The notes under the pieces were generated by a model, which did no database searches, was not told the origin of the DNA, and worked only from the letters and a program-made list of their open reading frames with translations. A stretch of 46,054 nucleotides of DNA, from contig JACQCH010000003.1 in NCBI GenBank assembly GCA_016201735.1, positions 1 through 46,054 of the forward strand, in the 5' to 3' direction. The translations under genes were made by a program, and so were the position numbers. The stretch comes from Candidatus Omnitrophota bacterium. Lineage in GTDB: Bacteria > Omnitrophota > Gorgyraeia > 1-14-0-20-64-10. This document shows, piece after piece, positions 8,965 to 17,505 of the stretch (position 1 is the first letter of the stretch; every line of letters starts with the position of its first letter).

Positions 8965-9563
8965 CGGACGGAAGCAATCCCCTGGGCCTGCGCCCAGGTG
9001 TGGAGCTCATCCTTGGCAAAGGTGAGCTTGGCATGACGCGCCCCGCAGCGATCAGTGACCCCGTTGCCGACAAAGACTGTCAGATACCCCTGCTCGTTCC
9101 AGCCCCGGATCGGATCCCCTTTGCAGTGGCCGCACGCCTGGCAGTTTAAGGAAGGGTAGGGGAATTCCACGCGCCAGGAGCCGTTGTTCCGAATCAGGCG
9201 GTTGGCCAGATAAGGAAGGGGCCAGAGGCCCGCTTTTGAAAGAACGATCTCCAGGCACAGATCGAACCCGCCGCTTAAGCAGACGAGAGGAATTCCACGC
9301 TGGCGCATCGACCGCAGGAAACCCGGGAAGGTGGGGTCCACCTCCACTTTTTCAGTTAAGAGGGATTTCATCTCTTCCGGTGTCGCCCGCACCGATCCCA
9401 TCTCGGACTGAAGCCCATCCCGGATGGAGAGCTCCCCTGAGACCACCTTCTCTTGGACCTCGCGCCAGCATACGTCCCCGTACCGGTCGAGGATCTCCAC
9501 CAGGGTATCCTGCCGGGTGACGGTCCCATCGAAATCACAGGCGATGAGCAGCTGGGGTTTCAC
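8910..9563 (-). CDS. HAD-superfamily phosphatase (MtnX/SerB-like)
   Basis: LLIACDFDGTVTRQDT, CLSGGFD, GNGVTDRCGARHA. GTG at 9563 (VKPQLL) is the likely start; the ORF-track N-terminus beyond it is the REP repeat. Overlaps the 3' end of the DUF4954 gene convergently. Confidence 0.75.
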   Translation of the reverse strand: MKPQLLIACDFDGTVTRQDTLVEILDRYGDVCWREVQEKVVSGELSIRDGLQSEMGSVRATPEEMKSLLTEKVEVDPTFPGFLRSMRQRGIPLVCLSGGFDLCLEIVLSKAGLWPLPYLANRLIRNNGSWRVEFPYPSLNCQACGHCKGDPIRGWNEQGYLTVFVGNGVTDRCGARHAKLTFAKDELHTWAQAQGIASVRYETFDDVEEGLIRRGWL

Positions 9564-9566
9564 TGT

Positions 9567-9604
9567 ATGGTGCCAGGCACCGTGCAAATGGTGCCTGGCA
9601 CCAT
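9567..9604. repeat. REP-like palindrome ATGGTGCCAGGCACC...GGTGCCTGGCACCAT
   Basis: Perfect 15-bp arms; second copy of the element at 2018-2044. Confidence 0.75.
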
Positions 9605-9653
9605 CATTATCGGGATCGCAGGGTAGTGGGTCAATTTGAAGTTATTGGGTAGG

Positions 9654-9836
9654 TCAATTTCTCAAGAGATAGATGATAACAGATGCAACGAACCATACAA
9701 GTACCGCAAGCAGAGCGAATTCCCCCAGATTAGACCGATCTCCAACGATTGCATTAATGATTACACTAAATAGAAGCAGAACGGAAAGAATAGTACCGAT
9801 TCCAATAGCCCACTCTTGCTTTCGATTCAATTGCAT
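9654..9836 (-). CDS. Small two-TM membrane protein
   Basis: MQLNRKQEWAIGIGTILSVLLLFSVIINAIVGDRSNLGEFALLAVLVWFVASVIIYLLRN; divergent from the next ORF. Confidence 0.5.
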   Translation of the reverse strand: MQLNRKQEWAIGIGTILSVLLLFSVIINAIVGDRSNLGEFALLAVLVWFVASVIIYLLRN

Positions 9837-9850
9837 GGCATGATCATACC

Positions 9851-10084
9851 ATGCCTAAGCGGTCAAGTAAACCGCAAGACCCAAATCAGCTGGCCCACTC
9901 CATCGTGGAGCAGGTAACTCAATCTGCTTCAAGTCAGCCGCAGAAGAATCCTGCTGCAGTTACTTTGGGGCGGTTAGGAGGATTGAAGGGTGGGAACGCA
10001 AGGGCAAAAAAGCTAAGTAAAACACGTAAGAGAAAGATCGCTCAACAAGCGGCACTTTCTCGTTGGTCTAAAAAGAAGTTGTAG
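9851..10084 (+). CDS. Small basic protein (GGLKGGxAR family)
   Basis: AAVTLGRLGGLKGGNARAKKLSKTRKRKIAQQAALSRWSKKKL; a recurrent small bacterial basic protein type. Confidence 0.6.
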   Translation: MPKRSSKPQDPNQLAHSIVEQVTQSASSQPQKNPAAVTLGRLGGLKGGNARAKKLSKTRKRKIAQQAALSRWSKKKL

Positions 10085-10092
10085 GAGAGAAT

Positions 10093-10464
10093 TTGGCTGA
10101 TATAATCTTCAGCTCTGAGGGGAAGGTTATTTTTCCAACAAAGTATCATGGCGATGTAAGTCTATCTGAAATAAAATGGGGTATTATTTGCTCCCAACCG
10201 GAACGTCGTTACTATAGATACAATGGAGAGAAGATACCTACTACCTTAATAAATCCAGATTACGTTAGGCATCACAAGTCAAATCCAAATCAATTTCTCT
10301 ATTACAAGGCATTTGATCGCTACAAGATTACAGAAACAGCCGAGATTCCTCTCAAGAGCGGTTTTTGTTGTGTTATACTTGATACGTCAACGGCGAGAGT
10401 TTGCACAGTAATGCCTACAAGAAAGATTAAAAAAGGCGACGAGTTTAAATTGCCGAGGACATAA
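10093..10464 (+). CDS. Hypothetical protein, possible toxin of a toxin-antitoxin pair
   Basis: 123 aa, TTG start, immediately upstream (2-nt gap) of a DUF2283-like ORF. Confidence 0.45.
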   Translation: MADIIFSSEGKVIFPTKYHGDVSLSEIKWGIICSQPERRYYRYNGEKIPTTLINPDYVRHHKSNPNQFLYYKAFDRYKITETAEIPLKSGFCCVILDTSTARVCTVMPTRKIKKGDEFKLPRT

Positions 10465-10466
10465 AA

Positions 10467-10790
10467 ATGGCTGACTCAAAAGAAATTAAAGTTTCACAGG
10501 TATATGATGCGGAAGACGATATCTACTATGTTTCTTTTGAGACGGGTGAGCCGTCTTATGTAGAAGAATTAGATGACGATATTATTGTTGAACTCGGCAT
10601 ATTTACAAATATGCCGACGGGATTTCGAATTTTGAATTTCAAAAGTTTGGCCAAGAAGATCGAACTTGAAATGAAACAAATGCAGAAGAAAATACAAAGA
10701 GCAATGGAAGCTGTCCGAAAAGAATATCCTGCCAATTTTCGCCAGAGGGAAAACCAGGTTACAGCCGCTCTGCAAAAGACGTTTGCCTAG
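10467..10790 (+). CDS. DUF2283-like protein (possible antitoxin)
   Basis: YDAEDDIYYVSFETGEPSYVEELDDDIIVELGIFTNMPTGFRILNF resembles DUF2283. Confidence 0.55.
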   Translation: MADSKEIKVSQVYDAEDDIYYVSFETGEPSYVEELDDDIIVELGIFTNMPTGFRILNFKSLAKKIELEMKQMQKKIQRAMEAVRKEYPANFRQRENQVTAALQKTFA

Positions 10791-10912
10791 TTTTTAACCC
10801 ACCCCTCGTTTTCAGTAATTTGCTACACAGCTATAATTATTTGGAACTAACCCACTACCGATCGCAGGGACACCTTGTCAATCCTTCTCTCCCGATGTAG
10901 ACTAAACCCTTC

Positions 10913-13183
10913 ATGCAAAGCGATGTTGTTTTAAGACCGAGATTGCTTCGGGCACTTCGTGCCCTCGCAATGACGGTCATTGTTGGGTCCGCTTTTTTCC
11001 TCGCCCCTTTTCCTCTTCGACCTTCTCCCGCGATCGCCGCGGAGGTGACCCTCGATTTCTGGGAGCTCTCCGTCGGCGAGGAGCTGATGCGTTCCCTCCT
11101 GGACAAATTCGAGCGGCAGAATCCGGGGATCCATGTCCGGTTCCAGCAGCTCTCCTGGGATTACGGGCTGGACAAGATCATCACGGCGATCGCCGCCGGC
11201 AACCCTCCGGATGTCTGCGAACTGGGGACCGACTGGGTGGCCCAATTTTCCTCCACAGGGGTCTTGAGGGATTTGACGCAGGAGGTTTCCCCGATCCGGG
11301 AGCAGTTCCTCCTCTGGGATCCGGCGACCTATCGGGACCGGATCTACGGGGTTCCCTGGCTGGCGGGGACCCGGATCCTGTTTTACAACAGGAGTCTGTT
11401 TGCCCAGGCCGGGTTGGATCCGGATCATCCTCCGGCGACCTGGGAGGAACTTCTCCGGGCCGCCAAGGTGATCCGGGCGTTGGGACCGGACACCTATGGG
11501 TTCGGCATCCATGTGGGGGAAGCGTACGCTCCCTGGCAGGAGTTCCTTCCTTTCGCTTGGGGCAACGGGGGACAGATCCTGGATAAGGAATGGAAGGTCT
11601 GCCTCTTGGATCAGCCGCCGGTCGTGGAGGCGCTCAAGTTTTACCAATCCCTCAAACCGTATTCCTTGGTGGAACGCCAGCCGCAGGTCAACCAGCTTTT
11701 CGCGGAAGGGAAGATCGGGATTCAGATCTCCGGTTCCTGGAATCTCGCCCTGATCCCCCGGATGAACCCGACCCTCAATTTCGGGGTGGGCCTTCTGCCC
11801 AAACCCTCCCAGACGCGCGGATTCCCCGCCTCTTTTGCCGGCGGGGAGATCCTCGTTTCCTTAAAAAGCTCCGGGCATCCGGAAGAGGCATTGAAGCTCA
11901 TGCTGTTCCTGGTGCAGGAGGAGCAGGCGATGGCGGTCGTCGAGGCCCAGCGGAACATCACTCCGACGGTGAAATTGGCCATCGGGCATCCGTATTACCG
12001 GAGCCATCCGGAGCAAAGGCTTTTCTTCGATCAGGTCCGGACCGCGGTGGCCCCTCCGGCCCATCCGGAGTGGGTCAAGATGCAGGAACGGATCACCCGG
12101 ACGGTCGAGGAGGCGATCTTAAACAATCGGGACCCGGAGTCGGCTCTGAAGGAGACGACCCGCTTCATCAATTCGGTTCTTCAATCTCCCCAGGTCAAGG
12201 GACGCCTGAGCGACGCCATCGTCTTTTCCGGTTTCCTCCTGATTCTGGCGGGGCTGGCAGGGGCCGTCTGGATCTTCCGCCGCCGCAGGGGGGTCCGGGA
12301 GAATGTCCGTTTCCCCCTCTCGAGCATAGCGATCAGCCTCACCTTTCTGGCTCCTTGGCTGATCACCTTTCTTGGGTTCAGCCTGATTCCGCTCCTTCAC
12401 TCTCTCGTCTTAAGTTTCTCCCGGTACAACCTGTTAAGCTCCCAGATGGTTTTTGTCGGGGTGCGCAATTTCCTGGAGGTGGCGCGGGACCCGGATTTCC
12501 TGCGGGCGCTGTGGCACACCTGTTTGTTCGCCGCCGGGACGATCCCCCCGACGATGATCCTGGCCCTTTTCGCGGCGGTCCTGATCAATGTCAAGGTTCC
12601 CTTCAAGCAGCTTTATCAGGCGGGGCTGTTCCTCCCGGTGGCCACCTCCGTCATTGTCATCGCGACGATCTTCACCTATCTGTACGCCCCGGATGGCCTG
12701 GTCAACCGGATCCTGGAAACCCTGCATCTTCCGGTTCCCGTTCCCAGCTGGCTGCTCAATACCCAGTGGGCCCTGCCTTCGATCATGATGATGAACGTCT
12801 GGGCCAGTTTCGGCTACTACATGGTCCTGTTTCTGGCGGGTCTGCAGACGATCCCCGTGGAGCTGTACGAGGCGGCTTCGATTGACGGGGCCAACGAGTG
12901 GCAGAAATTCCGGCACATCACCCTGCCGCAGCTTAAACCGATCCTGCTGTTGGCCACCGTGATCAACACGATTCACGCCTTCCAGGTTTTTCCGGAGATC
13001 TTCGCGATGACGCAGGGAGGCCCCTTGGGGTCGACGACCACGGTGGTCTGGTACCTGTACGAGACCGGCTTCCACCGGTTCGACATGGGACATGCCGCCG
13101 CTGTCGGATACATCCTGTTCCTGATCACGATGTGCTTCTCCTGGATTCAGATGCGCCTCTTCAAGATGGAGGAGCAGGCATGA
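10913..13183 (+). CDS. Fusion of ABC sugar solute-binding protein and MalF/UgpA-type permease
   Basis: SBP part EVTLDFWELSVGEELMRSLLDKFERQNPGIHVRFQQLSWDYG...GNPPDVCELGTDW; then TM and permease with EAASIDGANEWQKFRHITLPQLKPILLL (EAA loop). Confidence 0.85.
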   Translation: MQSDVVLRPRLLRALRALAMTVIVGSAFFLAPFPLRPSPAIAAEVTLDFWELSVGEELMRSLLDKFERQNPGIHVRFQQLSWDYGLDKIITAIAAGNPPDVCELGTDWVAQFSSTGVLRDLTQEVSPIREQFLLWDPATYRDRIYGVPWLAGTRILFYNRSLFAQAGLDPDHPPATWEELLRAAKVIRALGPDTYGFGIHVGEAYAPWQEFLPFAWGNGGQILDKEWKVCLLDQPPVVEALKFYQSLKPYSLVERQPQVNQLFAEGKIGIQISGSWNLALIPRMNPTLNFGVGLLPKPSQTRGFPASFAGGEILVSLKSSGHPEEALKLMLFLVQEEQAMAVVEAQRNITPTVKLAIGHPYYRSHPEQRLFFDQVRTAVAPPAHPEWVKMQERITRTVEEAILNNRDPESALKETTRFINSVLQSPQVKGRLSDAIVFSGFLLILAGLAGAVWIFRRRRGVRENVRFPLSSIAISLTFLAPWLITFLGFSLIPLLHSLVLSFSRYNLLSSQMVFVGVRNFLEVARDPDFLRALWHTCLFAAGTIPPTMILALFAAVLINVKVPFKQLYQAGLFLPVATSVIVIATIFTYLYAPDGLVNRILETLHLPVPVPSWLLNTQWALPSIMMMNVWASFGYYMVLFLAGLQTIPVELYEAASIDGANEWQKFRHITLPQLKPILLLATVINTIHAFQVFPEIFAMTQGGPLGSTTTVVWYLYETGFHRFDMGHAAAVGYILFLITMCFSWIQMRLFKMEEQA
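10939..10974 (+). repeat. Palindromic repeat family 1
   Basis: GAGATTGCTTCGGGCACTTCGTGCCCTCGCAATGAC. Confidence 0.85.
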
Positions 13184-13252
13184 GCGACATGTCATTTCGA
13201 CGAACGGAGATTTGGCTCCAGCTCGGGGCGGGGTTCTCAGACCCGCTCGATC

Positions 13253-13469
13253 GGGGTCCTGTCGGGGGTGGGCCGGCTCCCGGCATCGGGCCTCATTGGA
13301 TGGGGTATTCACATTGACCATGTCAGAGCATAGACAGATGGCCGAACCCAACAGGCCTCTCCATGGAAAGTCGTTCATTTCAGCATGGGTTTCCATTCAA
13401 TCAGGGCTTGAGCCTCAAGGGTCGGCCCTGCTGGCGGGATCCAGCCCACCCCCGCCACCCCGAAGCTCG
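13253..13469 (+). repeat. ~215-bp dispersed intergenic repeat, copy B
   Basis: ATTCACATTGACCATGTCAGAGCATAGACAGATGGCCGAACCCAACAGG...; matches copies A and C. Confidence 0.85.
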
Positions 13470-13675
13470 ATGAATCTGCGAGGACTCCGGCTCGGGGGAT
13501 GGGCTTCGAAGGCACTCGAAATCCCAAACGGGCACGGTTCTCCGCCTGTGAGCTTGAATTCAGGCGGAGAGAGTGAGGGATTTCGTGTAGCGCAGTCCGC
13601 CTCGCTGGGGCGGACAAGCGGGCCTGAGAAGCCCTCCCACGAGCCGGGGCTTTCGATGGGGCGTTGGGAGCGGCG

Positions 13676-14971
13676 ATGAGGGAACGGTTTATTGTGGGGG
13701 CGGCGGTGGTGGTGCTCACCTTCATGCTGCTGCTGACCCTCATGCCGCTGGTTCTCATGTTCTACACCTCCGTCAAGCCGACCGGGACCCTGTTTCAGCG
13801 GACGAAGCAGGTGCTGGTGGCCGACTTCGAGGTTGGCGACCTGAACTCGATCGGCGGCCCGATCGATGTCGAAGTGATGGGCGGCGCTTCCGTCGAAAAA
13901 CAATTCCTGCCTCCGGAGCCTGCCTCTCGGGAGAACCGGGTGATGGGGGTCCGGTATTCCAGGCCGGACGAGGGGACGGCCCGGTGGCTGACCCGGATCG
14001 GCCAGGACATGCGAAAATTCGCCTGGCTGGAGTTCAAGGTGCGGGGGGAGGTCGGCGGCGAGAGCTTCACCGTTGATCTGGTGGACTTGAAAGGCCGCCG
14101 GACCTCTTTAAGCATCCAGCAATTTCTCCGGGGAGGATTGACGACCACTTGGGAGACGGTCCGGATTCCGGTGGAGGCCTTCAATCTGTCCCTCTTAAGC
14201 CCGGGCCTGCCGGAGCGTCAGGCGGAGGAACTGGCCCTAAGCTTCGATTCGGGGGCCGGCACGATTTATCTGGATGACATCCGGCTGATGTTCCGGGAGT
14301 GGACTTGGAACAATTACTGGGATGTTTTGATCAGCGGGCCTTTCGGCCGGTACGGGGTCAATTCCCTGGTGATCGCCCTGGCGGTCACCTTTGGGAACCT
14401 GCTTTTCTCGACGATGGTCGGCTACGCATTCGCCCGCCGGAACTTCCCGGGGAAGAAGCTGATGTTCTTTATGATCGTCGGCTCCATCGCGATTCCGCCC
14501 CAGGTCTTGATGGTGCCGGTCTTCATCCTGATGAAGCATTTAGGGTGGCTCAACACCTACTGGGCCCTGATCGTGCCCAACTTCGTCGCCCCCTTTAACA
14601 TCTTTCTCATGCGGCAGTACATCTCCAAGCTGCCGCCGGCCGTCGAGGAGGCGGCCCGGATCGACGGGGCGTCGGAATTCCAGATCTTTACCCGGGTGAT
14701 CATCCCCCTCTCCCAGCCGGCGCTGGCGGTCGCGGGGATCAACACCTTCATGGGATCCTGGAACACCTTCCTCTATCCGTTCCTCTTGACCAACACCGTC
14801 GAGATGCGGACCCTGCCGGTCGGGTTGGCCCTTTACAAATCGCTCCATGGGGTCGACTGGGTCCACCTGATGGCCGGCTCGGCGATCACGGCCCTTCCGG
14901 TGATCGTCGTCTTCCTCTGTTTCCAGCGGTACATCATCGAGGGGCTCACCCGTGGCTCCACCGTCGGGTAA
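13676..14971 (+). CDS. MalG-type ABC sugar permease with a ~160-aa carbohydrate-binding-like domain inserted after TM1
   Basis: TM1 VVVLTFMLLLTLMPLVLMFYTSVKP, then VLVADFEVGDLNSIGGP...GTIYLDDIRLMF, then WTWNNYWDVLISGPFGRYGVNSLVIA and EEAARIDGASEFQIFTRVIIPLSQPAL (EAA motif). Confidence 0.85.
   Translation: MRERFIVGAAVVVLTFMLLLTLMPLVLMFYTSVKPTGTLFQRTKQVLVADFEVGDLNSIGGPIDVEVMGGASVEKQFLPPEPASRENRVMGVRYSRPDEGTARWLTRIGQDMRKFAWLEFKVRGEVGGESFTVDLVDLKGRRTSLSIQQFLRGGLTTTWETVRIPVEAFNLSLLSPGLPERQAEELALSFDSGAGTIYLDDIRLMFREWTWNNYWDVLISGPFGRYGVNSLVIALAVTFGNLLFSTMVGYAFARRNFPGKKLMFFMIVGSIAIPPQVLMVPVFILMKHLGWLNTYWALIVPNFVAPFNIFLMRQYISKLPPAVEEAARIDGASEFQIFTRVIIPLSQPALAVAGINTFMGSWNTFLYPFLLTNTVEMRTLPVGLALYKSLHGVDWVHLMAGSAITALPVIVVFLCFQRYIIEGLTRGSTVG
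13805..14290 (+). other. Inserted CIA30/CBM-like domain in the permease (approximate limits)
   Basis: Starts VLVADFEVGDLNSIGG and ends GTIYLDDIRL like the secreted proteins at 190-2825. Replaces the normally short TM1-TM2 loop. Confidence 0.65.
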
Positions 14972-14989
14972 TCTCGCTCCAGGGAATTG

Positions 14990-15197
14990 CCCCGGCGGGG
15001 AGCGGTCCGATTCCCGCCAGCAAGGCCGACCCTTGAGGCTCAAGCCCCTTTCGAATGGGAACCCAAGCTGAAATGAACGACTTTCCATGGAACGTCCTGT
15101 TGGGTTTGGCCACCTGCCCATGCTCTGACATGGTCAATGTGAATACTACATCCGATGAGGCCGATGCCGGGAGCCCCCCCGCCCCCGCCAGGACCCC
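14990..15197 (-). repeat. ~215-bp dispersed intergenic repeat, copy C (inverted)
   Basis: Reverse complement reads GACCATGTCAGAGCATGGGCAGGTGGCCAAACCCAACAGGACGTTCCATGGAAAGTCGTTCATTTCAGC... Confidence 0.85.
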
Positions 15198-15205
15198 GAA
15201 AGCAG

Positions 15206-16477
15206 ATGAGTAACCGAAGGTGGTGGTTGGGCAAGGTGGTGACGCCGGCGGAGGTGATTGCCGACGGGGCGGTGGGGATCGAGGGGGAGAAGATTTCCTA
15301 CGTCGGGCAGGCGCCCAATGCTCCCCGAGATCCGAGGGACCCGGTTGAGTTCGTGGAAGGGTGGATCACCCCTGGCTTGATTGATCTCCATGTGCACGGG
15401 GCGGGGGGACGGGACCTCATGGAAGGGACTCCCGAGGCGATCCATGCGGTGTCCCGCACCTTGACAGCCCACGGGACGACCGCTTACTTAGCGACGTCGG
15501 TTGTCTGCCGGGAGCTTCAAGCCAATCGCCATTTGGAAATCGCCGCCGAACTGTGCCGCTCCCAATCGGAAGGAGCCGTTCCCCTCGGGATTCACATCGA
15601 GGGACCTTACGTCAACCCGGCCCGGGCGGGACTGATCCGGCAGGATCGGATCTGGCCGCCGGATCGGCAAGATTTATCGCGCCTGCTGAAATTTACCCGT
15701 GGCACTCTGCGAATGATGACGATGGCTCCGGAACTGCCCGGGGCTCTGGAGCTTCTTCCGGTTCTTTCTGATTCGAATGCCATCGGTTCCTTGGGTCACA
15801 CCGAGGCCGATTTCACGCAGGCCCGGGCCGGATTTAAGAATGGGATCCGGCATGTGACCCACCTGTACAACGCCATGCGCGGCCTCCATCATCGGGAACC
15901 CGGAGCGCTGGGTGCTGTCCTCGTCGATCACGGGGTGACGGTGCAGTTGATCGCCGACGGGGTTCATGTTCATCCGGAGATCCTGCGCTGGACTGCGGAA
16001 GTTCTTTCCCCGGAGGCGCTGGTCTTGATCACCGATGCTCTCCCATCCGCGGGACTGCCCGACGGGACGTACGCCTACGACGGCCGCCTCTACGAATCCA
16101 GAAACGGCTCCGCTTATTACAAACCGGTACCCGGTACCGGACTGGAAACGGATCAACTGTTTGGGACGACCCTTCTTCTGGATGAGATGGTCCGCCGGGC
16201 GGTCCGCCTGATGAAGGTGAGCTTCCCTCAGGCGGTCGCGATGGCGAGTTTCAATCCGGCCCGCACGTTAGGAGTGGACGGCACGGTGGGCTCGTTGGTT
16301 TCCGGCCGCCAGGCGGATCTGGTGATCTGGGATGAGACATTGCAGCCCATGGAAACTGTAGTAAGAGGCAAAACAATTTGGAGTAACAGGAGAACGGATG
16401 CCGCGGGGATGGCCCGCGATGGGAGGATCCACACCGGGCGGAGGGGCCCAGAGCGGGCCGCCCCGCGGTATCCGTAA
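15206..16477 (+). CDS. nagA: N-acetylglucosamine-6-phosphate deacetylase
   Basis: GLIDLHVHGAGGRDLMEGT, GIHIEGPYVNPARAG, SLGHTEADFTQA, GIRHVTHLYNAMRGLHHREPG, LITDALPSAGLPDG. Start at ATG15206; the upstream part of the ORF lies in repeat C. Confidence 0.93.
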   Translation: MSNRRWWLGKVVTPAEVIADGAVGIEGEKISYVGQAPNAPRDPRDPVEFVEGWITPGLIDLHVHGAGGRDLMEGTPEAIHAVSRTLTAHGTTAYLATSVVCRELQANRHLEIAAELCRSQSEGAVPLGIHIEGPYVNPARAGLIRQDRIWPPDRQDLSRLLKFTRGTLRMMTMAPELPGALELLPVLSDSNAIGSLGHTEADFTQARAGFKNGIRHVTHLYNAMRGLHHREPGALGAVLVDHGVTVQLIADGVHVHPEILRWTAEVLSPEALVLITDALPSAGLPDGTYAYDGRLYESRNGSAYYKPVPGTGLETDQLFGTTLLLDEMVRRAVRLMKVSFPQAVAMASFNPARTLGVDGTVGSLVSGRQADLVIWDETLQPMETVVRGKTIWSNRRTDAAGMARDGRIHTGRRGPERAAPRYP

Positions 16478-16484
16478 CACGCCT

Positions 16485-17486
16485 ATGCTCAAACTCGGTG
16501 TGAGTTATTACGGGAATCGGATCCCCTGGCGGGTGAAAGAGGATCTGAAGGAAATTAAAGAAGCCGGCTGCACCTACGTTGTCCACACCTTCAGCGAGGA
16601 GGATCTGGAGTTTTACCTGCCGGCGATGGCCGAGATCGTCAATGCAACTCACGAGCTGGGGATGGAAGTCTGGCTGGATCCCTGGGGGGTCGGCCAAGCC
16701 TTCGGCGGGGAGACCTACTCAAGTCTGATCGCCAAGGAACTCTCGGTCCGGCAGATCAGCTCCGATGGGGCATCCCTTCCGATCGCCTGCCCGAATCACC
16801 CCCTCTTTCGGGAGTTCCTTCTCAAATGGATTCAGGCCGGGGCAAAATTAAAAACCGATCTTCTGTTTTGGGACGAGCCCCATTTCATAATTCTTCCCGA
16901 ACGGGAGGATGCGCCCCCGAAATTGTGGGCATGCCGATGTCCGGTCTGCCAGGAGCTGTTTAAACAGCGCACCGGACGGCCGATGCCGGATCTTCTCACC
17001 CCTGAAGTGCGGGCCTTTAAGGAAGAGTGCCTGGTGGAGTGCACCCGCTTTCTTTGCGACGCCACCCGGGCCGAGGGTTTGAAGTCCAGCGTTTGTCTGC
17101 TGCCGTTCAAGTCCTCCTCGACGGTGAATAACTGGAGCAAGGTGGCCCAGATTCCTTCTCTTGGAATATTCGGGACCGACCCGTACTGGCAGCCGCATCA
17201 GCGGGAGATCGGCTCTTTCGTGGGCCGGTTCGCTAAAGAGGTCAAGGCCTTGGCCGATCAGTTCGGCAAGGAGGGGATGCTTTGGATCTTGAACTTCAAG
17301 ATCCCGAAAGGAGAGGAAGGGACCATCACCGAGGCGTTGGAGGCGGGGTATGCCCAGGGGATCCGGAACTTCGCCGCCTGGAGTTATTACGGAGCGGCGC
17401 CGATGAATCTGCGGGCCGAGGATCCGGCCGCCGTCTGGAAAACCTTGAGCGCCGCCTACCAGGAATTCCATCGAAGGAAAGGTTAG
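16485..17486 (+). CDS. Putative TIM-barrel glycoside-hydrolase-like protein
   Basis: MLKLGVSYYGNRIPWRVKEDLKEIKEAGCTYVVHTFSEEDLEFYL...LFWDEPHFII...CRCPVCQELF; ATG16485 chosen as start. Confidence 0.6.
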   Translation: MLKLGVSYYGNRIPWRVKEDLKEIKEAGCTYVVHTFSEEDLEFYLPAMAEIVNATHELGMEVWLDPWGVGQAFGGETYSSLIAKELSVRQISSDGASLPIACPNHPLFREFLLKWIQAGAKLKTDLLFWDEPHFIILPEREDAPPKLWACRCPVCQELFKQRTGRPMPDLLTPEVRAFKEECLVECTRFLCDATRAEGLKSSVCLLPFKSSSTVNNWSKVAQIPSLGIFGTDPYWQPHQREIGSFVGRFAKEVKALADQFGKEGMLWILNFKIPKGEEGTITEALEAGYAQGIRNFAAWSYYGAAPMNLRAEDPAAVWKTLSAAYQEFHRRKG

Positions 17487-17505
17487 CAATTTTAAGCGAT
17501 TTTAG

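Larger units (their letters stand above)
9622..10859. mobile_element. Transposase-less element bounded by TIRs GGTAGTGGGT/ACCCACTACC and flanked by an 8-bp direct repeat GATCGCAG
   Basis: GATCGCAG at 9614-9621 and 10860-10867. TIRs 9622-9631 and 10850-10859 are perfect over 10 bp, with similarity further in. Interior is AT-richer and carries unrelated small ORFs. Confidence 0.7.

Noticed and set aside
11590-12885. 431-aa out-of-frame + strand ORF
   Set aside because: Overlaps the SBP-permease fusion in another frame; GC-driven open frame with no recognisable domain.
12434-13396. 320-aa minus-strand ORF
   Set aside because: Antisense to the permease and repeat B; histidine/arginine-rich shadow without motif.
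5330-15197. Repeats A-C as a CRISPR array
   Set aside because: Only three long copies, kilobases apart and in mixed orientation; no short direct repeats with spacers and no cas genes.
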